Part shown: positions 45,898-53,480 of the stretch, one piece after another | How positions within the stretch are numbered: position 1 is the stretch's first letter | Layout: each line of letters opens with the position of its first letter | NCBI GenBank assembly: GCA_016707115.1 | Contig: JADJIH010000021.1 | Span: forward strand, 62,001 to 126,000 | DNA length: 64,000 bases | Direction of reading: 5' to 3' | Source of the DNA: Ignavibacteriales bacterium | Lineage (GTDB): Bacteria; Bacteroidota; Ignavibacteria; Ignavibacteriales; Ignavibacteriaceae | Position numbers and translations under genes: made by a program | The notes under the pieces: model-generated | The model's database searches: none | What the model was told of the DNA's origin: nothing | The model's input: the letters and a program-made list of their open reading frames with translations, nothing else

Positions 45898-46568
45898 ATG
45901 AGTTTGAAGAATCACCTTTTTCTGAAGGTGGGGAAAAAGACCGTTACTTAATTACTTATGCAGATCTTATAACTCTGTTATTGGGGCTGTTTATTTTACT
46001 TTATACTGCATCCAATCTTGATGTACAGAAATATGAGAAAATGGTAAATGCTATCGGTAATGTTTTCGGCGGGCCTACTCAAACTATAAAAGTTATACCC
46101 GATTCAGAGATTCCAATAGCACCACCTTTGGGAAATTTGAAATCAGATATCAATAGTTTGATCGAGAAAAATAATTACACTAGTTCAATAAAACTTGAAG
46201 AAAACTCGCGGGGGGTTACTATTCACATTCTGGAGGATATTGTATTTCCTTCAGGTAGTGCAGAATTAAAGAAAAGCTCTAAAATTGTTTTACAGCAGTT
46301 AGCAGCAATTATCAAAAAACTGCCTAATGATGTTAGAATAGAAGGACATACAGATAATATTCCAATCAGCACGTCTCAGTTTCCATCAAACTGGCATTTA
46401 TCTGTATCCCGAGCTTTAAGTACGGCCTATTATTTGATGACTGAACAAGGTTTAGATCCTGAAAAACTTTCGATCGTGGGATACTCTGAGTATAAACCAT
46501 TGGATTCAAATGAATCAATCTCAGGCAGAGCAACTAACAGAAGAGTAGATATTATAATCATAAAATAA
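45729..46568 (+). CDS. motB: stator protein MotB (first set), start uncertain
   Basis: The frame holds a complete MotB. A membrane helix begins YLITYADLITLLLGLFILLY, with the ion-binding Asp at codon 45963-45965, a plug/linker follows, and the C-terminal OmpA-like peptidoglycan-binding domain has VRIEGHTDNIPISTSQFPSN and GRATNRRVDIIIIK. The only in-frame ATG far enough upstream is 45729, which would overlap motA by 169 bp and give a 56-residue leader unlike MotB. A natural MotB N-terminus would begin around the basic stretch RKKIKIDEFEESPF (about 45880). Either a rare start codon is used there or another small sequencing indel hides the true start. Confidence 0.85.
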   Translation: MSSRRETNDGALFTRSLGITEWGSPGFGQIKTDKYAAAKRTREHAASKRIRKKIKIDEFEESPFSEGGEKDRYLITYADLITLLLGLFILLYTASNLDVQKYEKMVNAIGNVFGGPTQTIKVIPDSEIPIAPPLGNLKSDINSLIEKNNYTSSIKLEENSRGVTIHILEDIVFPSGSAELKKSSKIVLQQLAAIIKKLPNDVRIEGHTDNIPISTSQFPSNWHLSVSRALSTAYYLMTEQGLDPEKLSIVGYSEYKPLDSNESISGRATNRRVDIIIIK

Positions 46569-46578
46569 AATTAGGAAC

Positions 46579-46971
46579 ATGAAACTTAACACATATCAAT
46601 TTGGCGAAATTGAATACACAGAAGATTTGGTTATCAGTTTTGCAGAAGGACTTTTCGGATTCGAAAACCTTCACAAATATCTCTTTATCAAACAGGATGA
46701 AGATCTTTTCTATTGGCTTAATTCCATTGAACAACCGGAAATTGCTTTTCCGTTAATTGGGATAAGAATAATTGATGAGAAATTTCCTGTACTTGATGAC
46801 AACGAAGCATTTGGAATTGTAGTTATGAGTAAAAATCCGGCTGATGTTAAAGTTAACCTAAAAGCTCCTGTTTACATTAATCAGGATGCAAAAAGCGGAT
46901 TTCAAAAAATTATCGACAGTGATAAGTATCCTATCGACTACAGTCTATTTGTTGAAGAAAAACAAAGTTAA
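46579..46971 (+). CDS. fliW: flagellar assembly factor FliW
   Basis: FliW antagonises the RNA-binding protein CsrA and thereby links flagellin export to translation. The 130-residue protein shows the family pattern FAEGLFGFENLHKYLFIKQD, LNSIEQPEIAFPLIGI and VNLKAPVYINQDAKSGFQKI. Length is standard. csrA follows 4 bp downstream, the classic fliW-csrA pair. Placement after the stator genes rather than near flagellin is a local variation. Confidence 0.95.
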   Translation: MKLNTYQFGEIEYTEDLVISFAEGLFGFENLHKYLFIKQDEDLFYWLNSIEQPEIAFPLIGIRIIDEKFPVLDDNEAFGIVVMSKNPADVKVNLKAPVYINQDAKSGFQKIIDSDKYPIDYSLFVEEKQS

Positions 46972-46975
46972 AAAA

Positions 46976-47212
46976 ATGCTAATACTAACAAGAAAACTAA
47001 ACGAAGAAATTAAAATCGGCAGTGGCATAACTGTTAAAATTATTTCGATTTCTGATAATACTGTAAAAATCGGAATTGATGCGCCGCAAAATATTCAAAT
47101 TGTTAGAACAGAACTTTATGATAAAGTAAAAGAAAGTTCGGTTAATGCAACAAAATCGATTAAAGAAAAGCCAGCTGATTTAAGTAAACTAAAAATTAAA
47201 AAGATTGATTAG
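46976..47212 (+). CDS. csrA: carbon storage regulator / translational repressor CsrA
   Basis: CsrA is an RNA-binding dimer recognising GGA in hairpins. I start at ATG 46976, giving the perfect family opening MLILTRKLNEEIKIGSGITV and then KIGIDAPQNIQIVRTELYDK. The 78-residue length includes a C-terminal tail rich in Lys. An upstream in-frame extension into fliW is not credible, because CsrA always begins MLxLxR. The partner FliW is encoded immediately before it. A possible target in this window is the flgE leader with its GGA-containing hairpins. Confidence 0.97.
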   Translation: MLILTRKLNEEIKIGSGITVKIISISDNTVKIGIDAPQNIQIVRTELYDKVKESSVNATKSIKEKPADLSKLKIKKID

Positions 47213-47215
47213 TCT

Positions 47216-47932
47216 ATGTTCAGAAGTAGAACTCCTCTGATTTTAATAGTTGATGATTCTGATTTAACAAGAATGTCTTTAACAAGATTGTTTGATGAAT
47301 ATAATTGCAAAACGGAGAGCTGTGAAGATGGATTGTTTGGAATCCAGAAGGCAATTTCTCATAAACCTGATATAATTATTCTTGATATTCTTATGCCTAA
47401 TCTGGATGGAATAAAAACACTTCAGATAAAAAAAGTTATTGATGAGCTTAAAAATATTCCCGTAATCATTCTTAGTGGAAATGTAAATAAAAGCAATATG
47501 CTTGCGGCTATGGAAAACGGAGCAGATAAAGTAATCATCAAACCATTCAACATAGATGATCTTATTAGTGCGGTTAATGAACTGCTCGGTTATGATTTGG
47601 AGAGAAAAATAAACCCAGATGTTCAGTCAATTAATTTTCATGATGATGTTGTAAATGATCTTCAGAAGATTTTTATAGAATCATTTCCATCACAAAAGAA
47701 AATTATTGTCGATTCTGTAAGCTTAAGAGACAGGAATAAATTAAGAGTAATATTTCATCAAATAAAAGGAGTTGGAAAAACAGTTGGATTACCGCAGGTA
47801 ACGGATATTTGTAGAAACCTGGAATTTAACCTTGCTTCCGATAGAGTTGATTGGAATTTTATTATCAATCAATGTGAAAAATTGTTTTCCCTTGTACCAA
47901 AAACTCAATTTGAGTTAAATGTGGAGAAATAA
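47216..47932 (+). CDS. response regulator with C-terminal Hpt domain
   Basis: A 238-residue two-domain signalling protein. The receiver domain (about 6-125) has DDSDLTR, phospho-acceptor D57 in IIILDILMPNLDG and the Lys in VIIKPFN. The C-terminal part (about 145-235) is a histidine phosphotransfer domain with H181 in FHQIKGVGKTVGLPQVTDIC. REC-Hpt proteins pass phosphate on to or from other receivers. It lies between csrA (3 bp) and the second motA (3 bp), and two more receiver proteins follow the stator genes, so a local phosphorelay affecting stators or switching is plausible but inferred. Confidence 0.88.
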   Translation: MFRSRTPLILIVDDSDLTRMSLTRLFDEYNCKTESCEDGLFGIQKAISHKPDIIILDILMPNLDGIKTLQIKKVIDELKNIPVIILSGNVNKSNMLAAMENGADKVIIKPFNIDDLISAVNELLGYDLERKINPDVQSINFHDDVVNDLQKIFIESFPSQKKIIVDSVSLRDRNKLRVIFHQIKGVGKTVGLPQVTDICRNLEFNLASDRVDWNFIINQCEKLFSLVPKTQFELNVEK

Positions 47933-47935
47933 AAA

Positions 47936-48793
47936 ATGTTTGTGATTATAGGAATAGTTGTTGTTACAGTTTCTGTTGTCGGCGGATTTATGTTCGCAGG
48001 CGGTGATGTAGTACTGCTTATTCAACCGGCAGAATTTATAGTTATTGTTGGCGCGGCAGTTGGCAGTTTATTAATTTCTGCACCAATAGGCGTAATTAAA
48101 AAAATTATTAAAACAATACCTGGCGTTTTTAAATCGCATGCTTATTCTAAAGAAGAATACTTGGAATTATTAAAAGCTTTTAACGATCTTTTTCTTTTAG
48201 CTCAGCGTGATGGATTACTTGCAATTGAAAAGCACATCGAAAATCCTGAAGAAAGCGATATACTCTCTAAGAGCCCAAGATTTTTGCACAACGAATTAGC
48301 AAAAACATTTTTCTGCGATACAATGAAAGTAATGCTTTCTGGCGGCGTACCACCTCACGAATTAGAAAATCTTATTGATGCTGAAATTGGAACACTTGAA
48401 GCAGAAACGAAACCTGCCATAAACGCAATCACAAAAATGGGTGACGCCTTTCCGGGTCTGGGAATTGTTGCCGCTGTGTTAGGAATCATTATTACAATGG
48501 GTTCAATAGATGAAGGGGCTGCTGTAGTTGGTCATCACGTTGCTGCTGCACTTGTTGGAACATTTCTTGGGGTTCTAATTGCATACGGATTTGTTGGCCC
48601 GCTGGCAACAAACTTAGAAGTTGGTCTTGAAGAAAAAATGAGATACCTTGAAACTATTAAAGCTTGTGTGGTAGCATATGCAAAAGGTAATCCTCCAATT
48701 ATAGCAGTTGAAATAGCTAGAAGAACAATCTTTTCTGATGAACGACCCACTTTTGGTGAGTTAGAGAACTTTATGAGAGGTAAAGCAGAATAA
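47936..48793 (+). CDS. motA: stator protein MotA (second set, E. coli type)
   Basis: A 285-residue stator protein of a different style from the first. It opens MFVIIGIVVVTVSVVGGFMF with the QPAEFIVIVGAAVGS segment that matches the E. coli MotA N-terminus, and continues with DAFPGLGIVAAVLGIIITMG and VGHHVAAALVGTFLGVLIAY. Four membrane helices are present. A Shine-Dalgarno (GGAG) lies before the ATG. It is followed immediately by the matching motB. Together with the first pair this organism has two distinct stator sets at one locus. Confidence 0.95.
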   Translation: MFVIIGIVVVTVSVVGGFMFAGGDVVLLIQPAEFIVIVGAAVGSLLISAPIGVIKKIIKTIPGVFKSHAYSKEEYLELLKAFNDLFLLAQRDGLLAIEKHIENPEESDILSKSPRFLHNELAKTFFCDTMKVMLSGGVPPHELENLIDAEIGTLEAETKPAINAITKMGDAFPGLGIVAAVLGIIITMGSIDEGAAVVGHHVAAALVGTFLGVLIAYGFVGPLATNLEVGLEEKMRYLETIKACVVAYAKGNPPIIAVEIARRTIFSDERPTFGELENFMRGKAE

Positions 48794-49579
48794 ATGAAGG
48801 GCGGAGAAGATAATATAATAGTTGTTAAAAAAATCAATAAGCATGGCGGACACCATGGTGGCGCCTGGAAAGTTGCTTATGCAGATTTTGTTACTGCTAT
48901 GATGGCGCTCTTTATTGTGCTTTGGATTTTAGGCCAAGAGGAAGAAATTAAAAAAAATGTTGCCGGTTACTTTAAAGATCCTGTTGGATTTTCTGAAAAA
49001 ATGAAAGCGATATCTGTATTAGATGGTATGATGCAATTACCAACTGATGTTGCAACTGACGCAATTGATAAAATCAAACAAAGAGAACAAGAAGTTGAAA
49101 AACTTAATGCAATGAAGGATTCAATAATTAGTGATCTTTCTGCCAATGGTGAATTTACAAATCTGATGGATCAAGTAAAGATGGAGATTGTGAACGAAGG
49201 ATTGAGAATTGAAATGATGGAATCAAACGATAACGTGTTTTTTGAAATTGGAACATCTCAATTACGACCCGAAGCACAAAAACTGCTTAAAGAAATCGGA
49301 AAAAATTTAATAGTTATTCCCAATAGATTAATTATCGAAGGACATACTGACTCCAGACCTTATTCTAATGATGGAGGCGGGTATACTAATTTTGAATTAA
49401 GCACTGATAGAGCAAACTCTGCAAGAAGAGTTATATTATCTGGTGGACTTGATTTTGGAAGAATTGATGAAGTACGTGGATATGCAGACACGAGACTATT
49501 GGATAAAAAAGATCCTTTTAATCTGGTGAACAGAAGAATAAGCATTATAATCAAATTTGCAACGGAGGGGCCAAAATGA
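48794..49579 (+). CDS. motB: stator protein MotB (second set, E. coli type)
   Basis: A 261-residue protein with the E. coli MotB-type opening: HGGHHGGAWKVAYADFVTAM then MALFIVLWILG, with ion-binding Asp at residue 31 (codon 48884-48886) in the single membrane helix. After a plug/linker segment the OmpA-like domain has LIIEGHTDSRPYSNDGGGYT and ELSTDRANSARRVIL, the peptidoglycan-binding pattern. It starts at the motA stop and overlaps the next response regulator by 4 bp. Confidence 0.95.
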   Translation: MKGGEDNIIVVKKINKHGGHHGGAWKVAYADFVTAMMALFIVLWILGQEEEIKKNVAGYFKDPVGFSEKMKAISVLDGMMQLPTDVATDAIDKIKQREQEVEKLNAMKDSIISDLSANGEFTNLMDQVKMEIVNEGLRIEMMESNDNVFFEIGTSQLRPEAQKLLKEIGKNLIVIPNRLIIEGHTDSRPYSNDGGGYTNFELSTDRANSARRVILSGGLDFGRIDEVRGYADTRLLDKKDPFNLVNRRISIIIKFATEGPK

Positions 49580-49968
49580 AGAAAATAATAATTGTAGAAG
49601 ATGATAAGATTACACAGCAGTTTTATTCAATGTTCTTCAATAAATATGGATATGAATTTCTTATTACTGATAATGGCGATAAAATTTTAGAAACTTTATT
49701 AACCGAAGATGTTGGTCTTATCCTTATGGATATAAACCTAAGTAATTCTTATCTTAACAATGAAAAAATTGATGGTATTAGATTATCACAGATTATTAAA
49801 TCTTACGAGCAATTAAAAAATATTCCGTTAGTTTTGGTTACTGCTTCTTCACTTTCAAATCAATTAAAGCAGTTTTTAAGTGAGACCAATGCCGAAGAAA
49901 TAGTTACAAAACCAATTTTGGATTATAGTCGTTTTCTAATTAAAATAAATAACTATTTAGCAAGTTGA
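49576..49968 (+). CDS. single-domain response regulator
   Basis: A 130-residue receiver without output domain: EDDKITQQF pocket, phospho-acceptor D52 in LILMDINLSN, switch Thr in LVLVTASS and Lys in IVTKPI. A small insert follows the phosphorylation site (NSYLNNEKIDGIR), typical of receivers that partner hybrid kinases. A strong Shine-Dalgarno GGAGG precedes the ATG, which overlaps the motB stop. Its stop overlaps the TTG start of the next regulator (TTGA). Partners unknown. Confidence 0.9.
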   Translation: MKKIIIVEDDKITQQFYSMFFNKYGYEFLITDNGDKILETLLTEDVGLILMDINLSNSYLNNEKIDGIRLSQIIKSYEQLKNIPLVLVTASSLSNQLKQFLSETNAEEIVTKPILDYSRFLIKINNYLAS

Positions 49969-50624
49969 CAGAAAAAGATAAAATATTAGTTGTAGAAGAT
50001 GAGCGTGACACTCGTTTTATTCTTGAAAAACTTCTTTCAAAAAATAATTTTGAAGTTATAACTGCGAACAACGGACAGGAAGCACTACAGCTTCTGGAAA
50101 CATTTACACCAAAAGTTATACTTGCTGATTGGACCATGCCTATTATGGATGGTCTCGAATTATGCAATCAAATTAAAAGCAATGAAAAACTTAAAATAAT
50201 TTATTACATAATTCTAACTGCCAGAACATCTTTAAGAGATCGAGTTACAGGTTTGGATGTTGGAGCTGATGACTTTTTAATGAAGCCTATTGAAAATCAG
50301 GAACTTGTCGCAAGAATTAGATCCGGCATTAGAATTTTTAATCTGCAAAGAGAACTTAAGGCTATAGAGCATTCAAAAGCAGTTGTGGAACTTGCCTGTA
50401 CAATTGGGCATAAAATTAATAATCCTTTAAGCAGTCTTAAGATTGCTATGAACAATTTGAAGGAAACAGTTCCTGAAAAGTCGTCTGAACACACTGAAGA
50501 AGATTTTGAAATAATGCAGCAGGCAATTGAAAGAATCCAGACTTTTGTTCAACAATTAACCCATCTTGAAAATCCTGAAATCATCAAATACACTGATGAT
50601 AGTAAAATGATTAAACTAGATTAA
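49965..50624 (+). CDS. response regulator with histidine-kinase dimerisation helix but no ATPase domain
   Basis: A 219-residue protein. The receiver (about 4-120) has EDERDTRF, D55 in VILADWTMPIMDG and K in DFLMKPIE. It is followed by a helical segment with an H-box-like motif ACTIGHKINNPLSSLKIAMN (H149) and a second helix EDFEIMQQAIERIQTFVQQL, i.e. a DHp-type dimerisation/phospho-acceptor hairpin. The protein then ends; no N- or G-box ATPase domain follows. It may serve as a phosphotransfer dimer, with the phosphate supplied by another kinase. The TTG start overlaps the previous stop. Confidence 0.82.
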   Translation: MTEKDKILVVEDERDTRFILEKLLSKNNFEVITANNGQEALQLLETFTPKVILADWTMPIMDGLELCNQIKSNEKLKIIYYIILTARTSLRDRVTGLDVGADDFLMKPIENQELVARIRSGIRIFNLQRELKAIEHSKAVVELACTIGHKINNPLSSLKIAMNNLKETVPEKSSEHTEEDFEIMQQAIERIQTFVQQLTHLENPEIIKYTDDSKMIKLD

Positions 50625-50687
50625 TTTCTTTTTTTTGAGCTAAAGGTATCTGCTTTTTTTACGATAATAAAGTGGAGAACTGGGAAA

Positions 50688-51347
50688 ATGCTCAAAAAAA
50701 TAGAAAATATTGCCTCAACTGCAGAATTTAAAAACAATTCACGTTTTATTAATGGTCTGCATTCTTTGCCCGGAATTTCCAGCGGCAAATCGAATATCTC
50801 TGATTCCCTTAGCTTTTCTTCAGCTTTTAGATATTTATCTCAGCTTAAATGGAATTTAAGATCATTAGAGCATAATGGAAATGATGAGTTTTTACTTGAG
50901 TTTGGAGTAGATAATTTAATTTTTTCTACAAAAGTAAATATTCACGATTGTCATTCAAGTAATATCAGTTATAGAATAATCAATGAAGATGCTATAAGTT
51001 CTTCAAGTCATAAGTATCAAATACTTATATCTTTTGAATTCGATCCTGAAGTTTATGCCGAAACATTACTAGCCTCAAAAACAGAATATTTTAATTGGTT
51101 ATATGAAAAATTTGCTTCGTACGATAGCATAATCCTCAAAAATTCCACTAGTCCAGAGGTTAATGATTTCTTTATTGATGAAGCACAAAGCTACTTGAGA
51201 TATGAAATTTCCCTTATCCATAGAAATTTAATTTTCTTTCTCGAAAAAGTAACCGGCGAAATATTAAGTCAGCAGTTAAGATTAACACTTTATAATTCCG
51301 GTGATGAAAAATTAATCAGAATACATCAGATAAATGTTAAGCTATAA
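50688..51347 (+). CDS. unknown 219-residue protein before the sensor kinases
   Basis: I do not recognise a family. The protein is soluble by appearance with no signal peptide or membrane helix, Ser-rich in the first 60 residues, then alternates strands and helices (FLLEFGVDNLIFSTKVNIHD, YQILISFEFDPEVYAETLLA). It overlaps the following sensor kinase by 14 bp (ATG at 51334), so both are translated together; a partner or regulator of that kinase is a reasonable guess. A 63-bp T-rich gap separates it from the response regulator upstream. Confidence 0.65.
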   Translation: MLKKIENIASTAEFKNNSRFINGLHSLPGISSGKSNISDSLSFSSAFRYLSQLKWNLRSLEHNGNDEFLLEFGVDNLIFSTKVNIHDCHSSNISYRIINEDAISSSSHKYQILISFEFDPEVYAETLLASKTEYFNWLYEKFASYDSIILKNSTSPEVNDFFIDEAQSYLRYEISLIHRNLIFFLEKVTGEILSQQLRLTLYNSGDEKLIRIHQINVKL

Positions 51348-53193
51348 AGAACTAATTGCTCACGAAACTATTTCTGATTATGAGGAAACTATTCCGATTA
51401 ATGCTAGCGCAGAATGCAAACCAATTCTTGTTGTAAACAGAAATAATTATATAGTTTATTCAAATCAGTCTGCTCAAATAGCATTCGGTTTGAATAACAT
51501 AACAAATATTTCCGGAATGCAGACCGATGCAAATCTCACTGAGCTTTTATCTGATTTTTCAGAAAGCAGTTATTCCAACATAAGTATTAACCTTAGGATT
51601 AAGAATCTATCTGAATCTTCATTTGGTGAGTATGATGCCGAGATTGAAAAAATAGAATTAGACAATTCTCAGTATCTGTTTATCGTCTTTCACTTAACAG
51701 AAAGAGAAGTAATTCTCGAAAACAGAATTAATTCTATTCATGCAGCAATTGAATATGCAAATCTTCCTGTAATGACAATTGATGGCAGCGGGAAAATATC
51801 ATTCTTATCAAGATCGATGGAAGATATTTTAGGATTTACAATAGATGAATTGTATGAAAAGTTTTTTTGTGTTCCGTTAGAAAATTTTTTATCTAAAGCC
51901 GATCTATTAACTGCCGAAAGAGCTTTCTTCCTCAAACAAAGCTGGGTAAAAATTATTTCGTTTAAAGATAAAGGCAAAATATTATTTAAAGAATTACAAC
52001 TTACTCCGTTCTCCAATTCCGGTGCAACCGCAAATACATTTATGCTAATTGCACACGATATAACTGATTATGTTCAAAAAAATATTGTTATAAAAGAATC
52101 TGAAAACAAATTAAAGTCAATCATCAACAATATTCGTGATCCGCTTTTTATAATAAAACGAGTTAAGGATAAATCATTTTTTGAATCCGGGAATAATGGT
52201 TTTTTTAGAATATTTGATCTTGATAAAACTAAACTTTCAGGTGTGGATTTAAAGAGTGTTTTTACCAATGATTTATTAAAACTAGTTCTTAAAAACAGCG
52301 AAGTGCTGTTGAACGACTCACTTCCTTCTGTGGAATTTAAAGCGAAGCATAATCTCGTTCACTATCAATGCAAAATATCCTTAATGGATATAAGTACCGA
52401 AGATGAATCTTATATTATGATAATATTTAATAACATAACAGATCAGCAAAATTACCAATCTAAAATGACTGCGGCTTATGAAAAAGAAGTACAGTTGAAT
52501 AAACTTAAGTCATCGTTCATAGAAAATATGTCGCACGAAATTCGAACTCCGTTTAATGCAATATCCGGTTATGCTGAAATTTTGGAAGAAAGCATTAAGA
52601 CAAATGATTATAAAACTGTATCTGAGTTAGTTGTACTAGTTAAAGAAGTTCTATCAAGAGTTTCACATTTGTTTGATCATATCATAGATATGTCTGAAAT
52701 AGAATCCAGTGAAATGATATTTGATTATGTTTATCTTAATTGCAACCAGGTACTTAAATCAACTTATAACAGGTTGAAACAAAGAGCTAAGCTAAAAGGA
52801 ATTGATATTGTTCTGGAACTAGCTGATCAGGAAGTGGTAATAAAAACTGATTGGATGAAACTTGAAAAAATTGTTTATGCAATTGCAGAAAATGCCATCA
52901 AATATACAATGCAAGGTAAAGTTGTTTTAAGATCCTTTGTGTTTAGCCAATTTGCTTATATTACTATCACGGATACCGGTGATGGAATGAATCAAGAAGA
53001 CATTAAGTATTTACTTGAACCATTTTCACAGGAAGAGCAAGGGTATACAAGGAAATATCAAGGTGCAGGTTTGGGATTGGCAATTGCAAGTAAGTTAACC
53101 AAAATGATGGGCGGTTTATTCGAAATTGTAAGTCGTAAACAGACGGGCACTAAAGTAACTCTCATCTTTCCAGTGGTTAAAATTCAGTCTTAA
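51334..53193 (+). CDS. cytoplasmic PAS-domain sensor histidine kinase
   Basis: A 619-residue soluble sensor kinase. Three PAS-like regions (about 22-120, 135-250, 255-370; the first and third degenerate) lead into a HisKA domain with phospho-acceptor H401 in ENMSHEIRTPFNAISGYAEI. The ATPase domain has N-box AENAIKYTMQGK, G1 TDTGDGMN and G2 GAGLGLAIASKLTKMMGG. No membrane helices, so it senses an intracellular cue or protein. No receiver domain is attached, so its partner is a separate regulator, perhaps one of those just upstream. Downstream lies a 287-bp gap. Confidence 0.93.
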   Translation: MLSYKELIAHETISDYEETIPINASAECKPILVVNRNNYIVYSNQSAQIAFGLNNITNISGMQTDANLTELLSDFSESSYSNISINLRIKNLSESSFGEYDAEIEKIELDNSQYLFIVFHLTEREVILENRINSIHAAIEYANLPVMTIDGSGKISFLSRSMEDILGFTIDELYEKFFCVPLENFLSKADLLTAERAFFLKQSWVKIISFKDKGKILFKELQLTPFSNSGATANTFMLIAHDITDYVQKNIVIKESENKLKSIINNIRDPLFIIKRVKDKSFFESGNNGFFRIFDLDKTKLSGVDLKSVFTNDLLKLVLKNSEVLLNDSLPSVEFKAKHNLVHYQCKISLMDISTEDESYIMIIFNNITDQQNYQSKMTAAYEKEVQLNKLKSSFIENMSHEIRTPFNAISGYAEILEESIKTNDYKTVSELVVLVKEVLSRVSHLFDHIIDMSEIESSEMIFDYVYLNCNQVLKSTYNRLKQRAKLKGIDIVLELADQEVVIKTDWMKLEKIVYAIAENAIKYTMQGKVVLRSFVFSQFAYITITDTGDGMNQEDIKYLLEPFSQEEQGYTRKYQGAGLGLAIASKLTKMMGGLFEIVSRKQTGTKVTLIFPVVKIQS

Positions 53194-53480
53194 AAATATT
53201 GTACAATATTAACCTTTCGGGCTTTTTTACGCAGTAACTTTATCAAACCAAGATCGAGGAGCCATTTACTCGCTCAGATAAGCACTTTAGGCGTCAAAAA
53301 TTACGCTATTTTAAAATTCATTTTGAGATAATAACTGTTCTTGCTGGCACTTAAGTTGTAAATTATTTAAGAATCGTCCCTCAAATTCAGGTGGAGTTCT
53401 GTTATAAAACCACCCGGTTTATGAAAGTTATTCGGAAAAGGGGGACTGTATTTTTGAAGAAAATTTGATTTAATAAACTA
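53194..53480 (+). other. intergenic region with palindrome and possible promoter
   Basis: The longest gap in the window (287 bp). It begins with a perfect 16-bp palindrome AATATTGTACAATATT at 53195-53210 just after the kinase stop. A sigma-54-like site follows at 53345-53360, and a short inverted repeat GGTGG/CCACC lies further on, near 53391-53415. No open frame with coding character was found. It probably holds the terminator of the upstream gene and the leader of the next. Confidence 0.5.
53345..53360 (+). promoter_or_regulatory. possible sigma-54 promoter upstream of sensor kinase
   Basis: TGGCACTTAAGTTGTA has a perfect -24 element TGGCAC and TTG at the right -12 spacing, but GT instead of GC at -12. 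It would give a leader of about 110 bases before the ATG at 53481. Confidence 0.35.

Noticed and set aside
53195..53210. 16-bp palindrome AATATTGTACAATATT as operator
   Set aside because: It lies immediately after a stop codon and far from the next start; A/T-rich palindromes are frequent and it may just be part of a weak terminator.
53204..53218. 15-bp sequence CAATATTAACCTTTC shared between 53204-53218 and 62531-62545
   Set aside because: In an A/T-rich 64-kb window a shared 15-mer of this composition is expected by chance; positions relative to genes differ.
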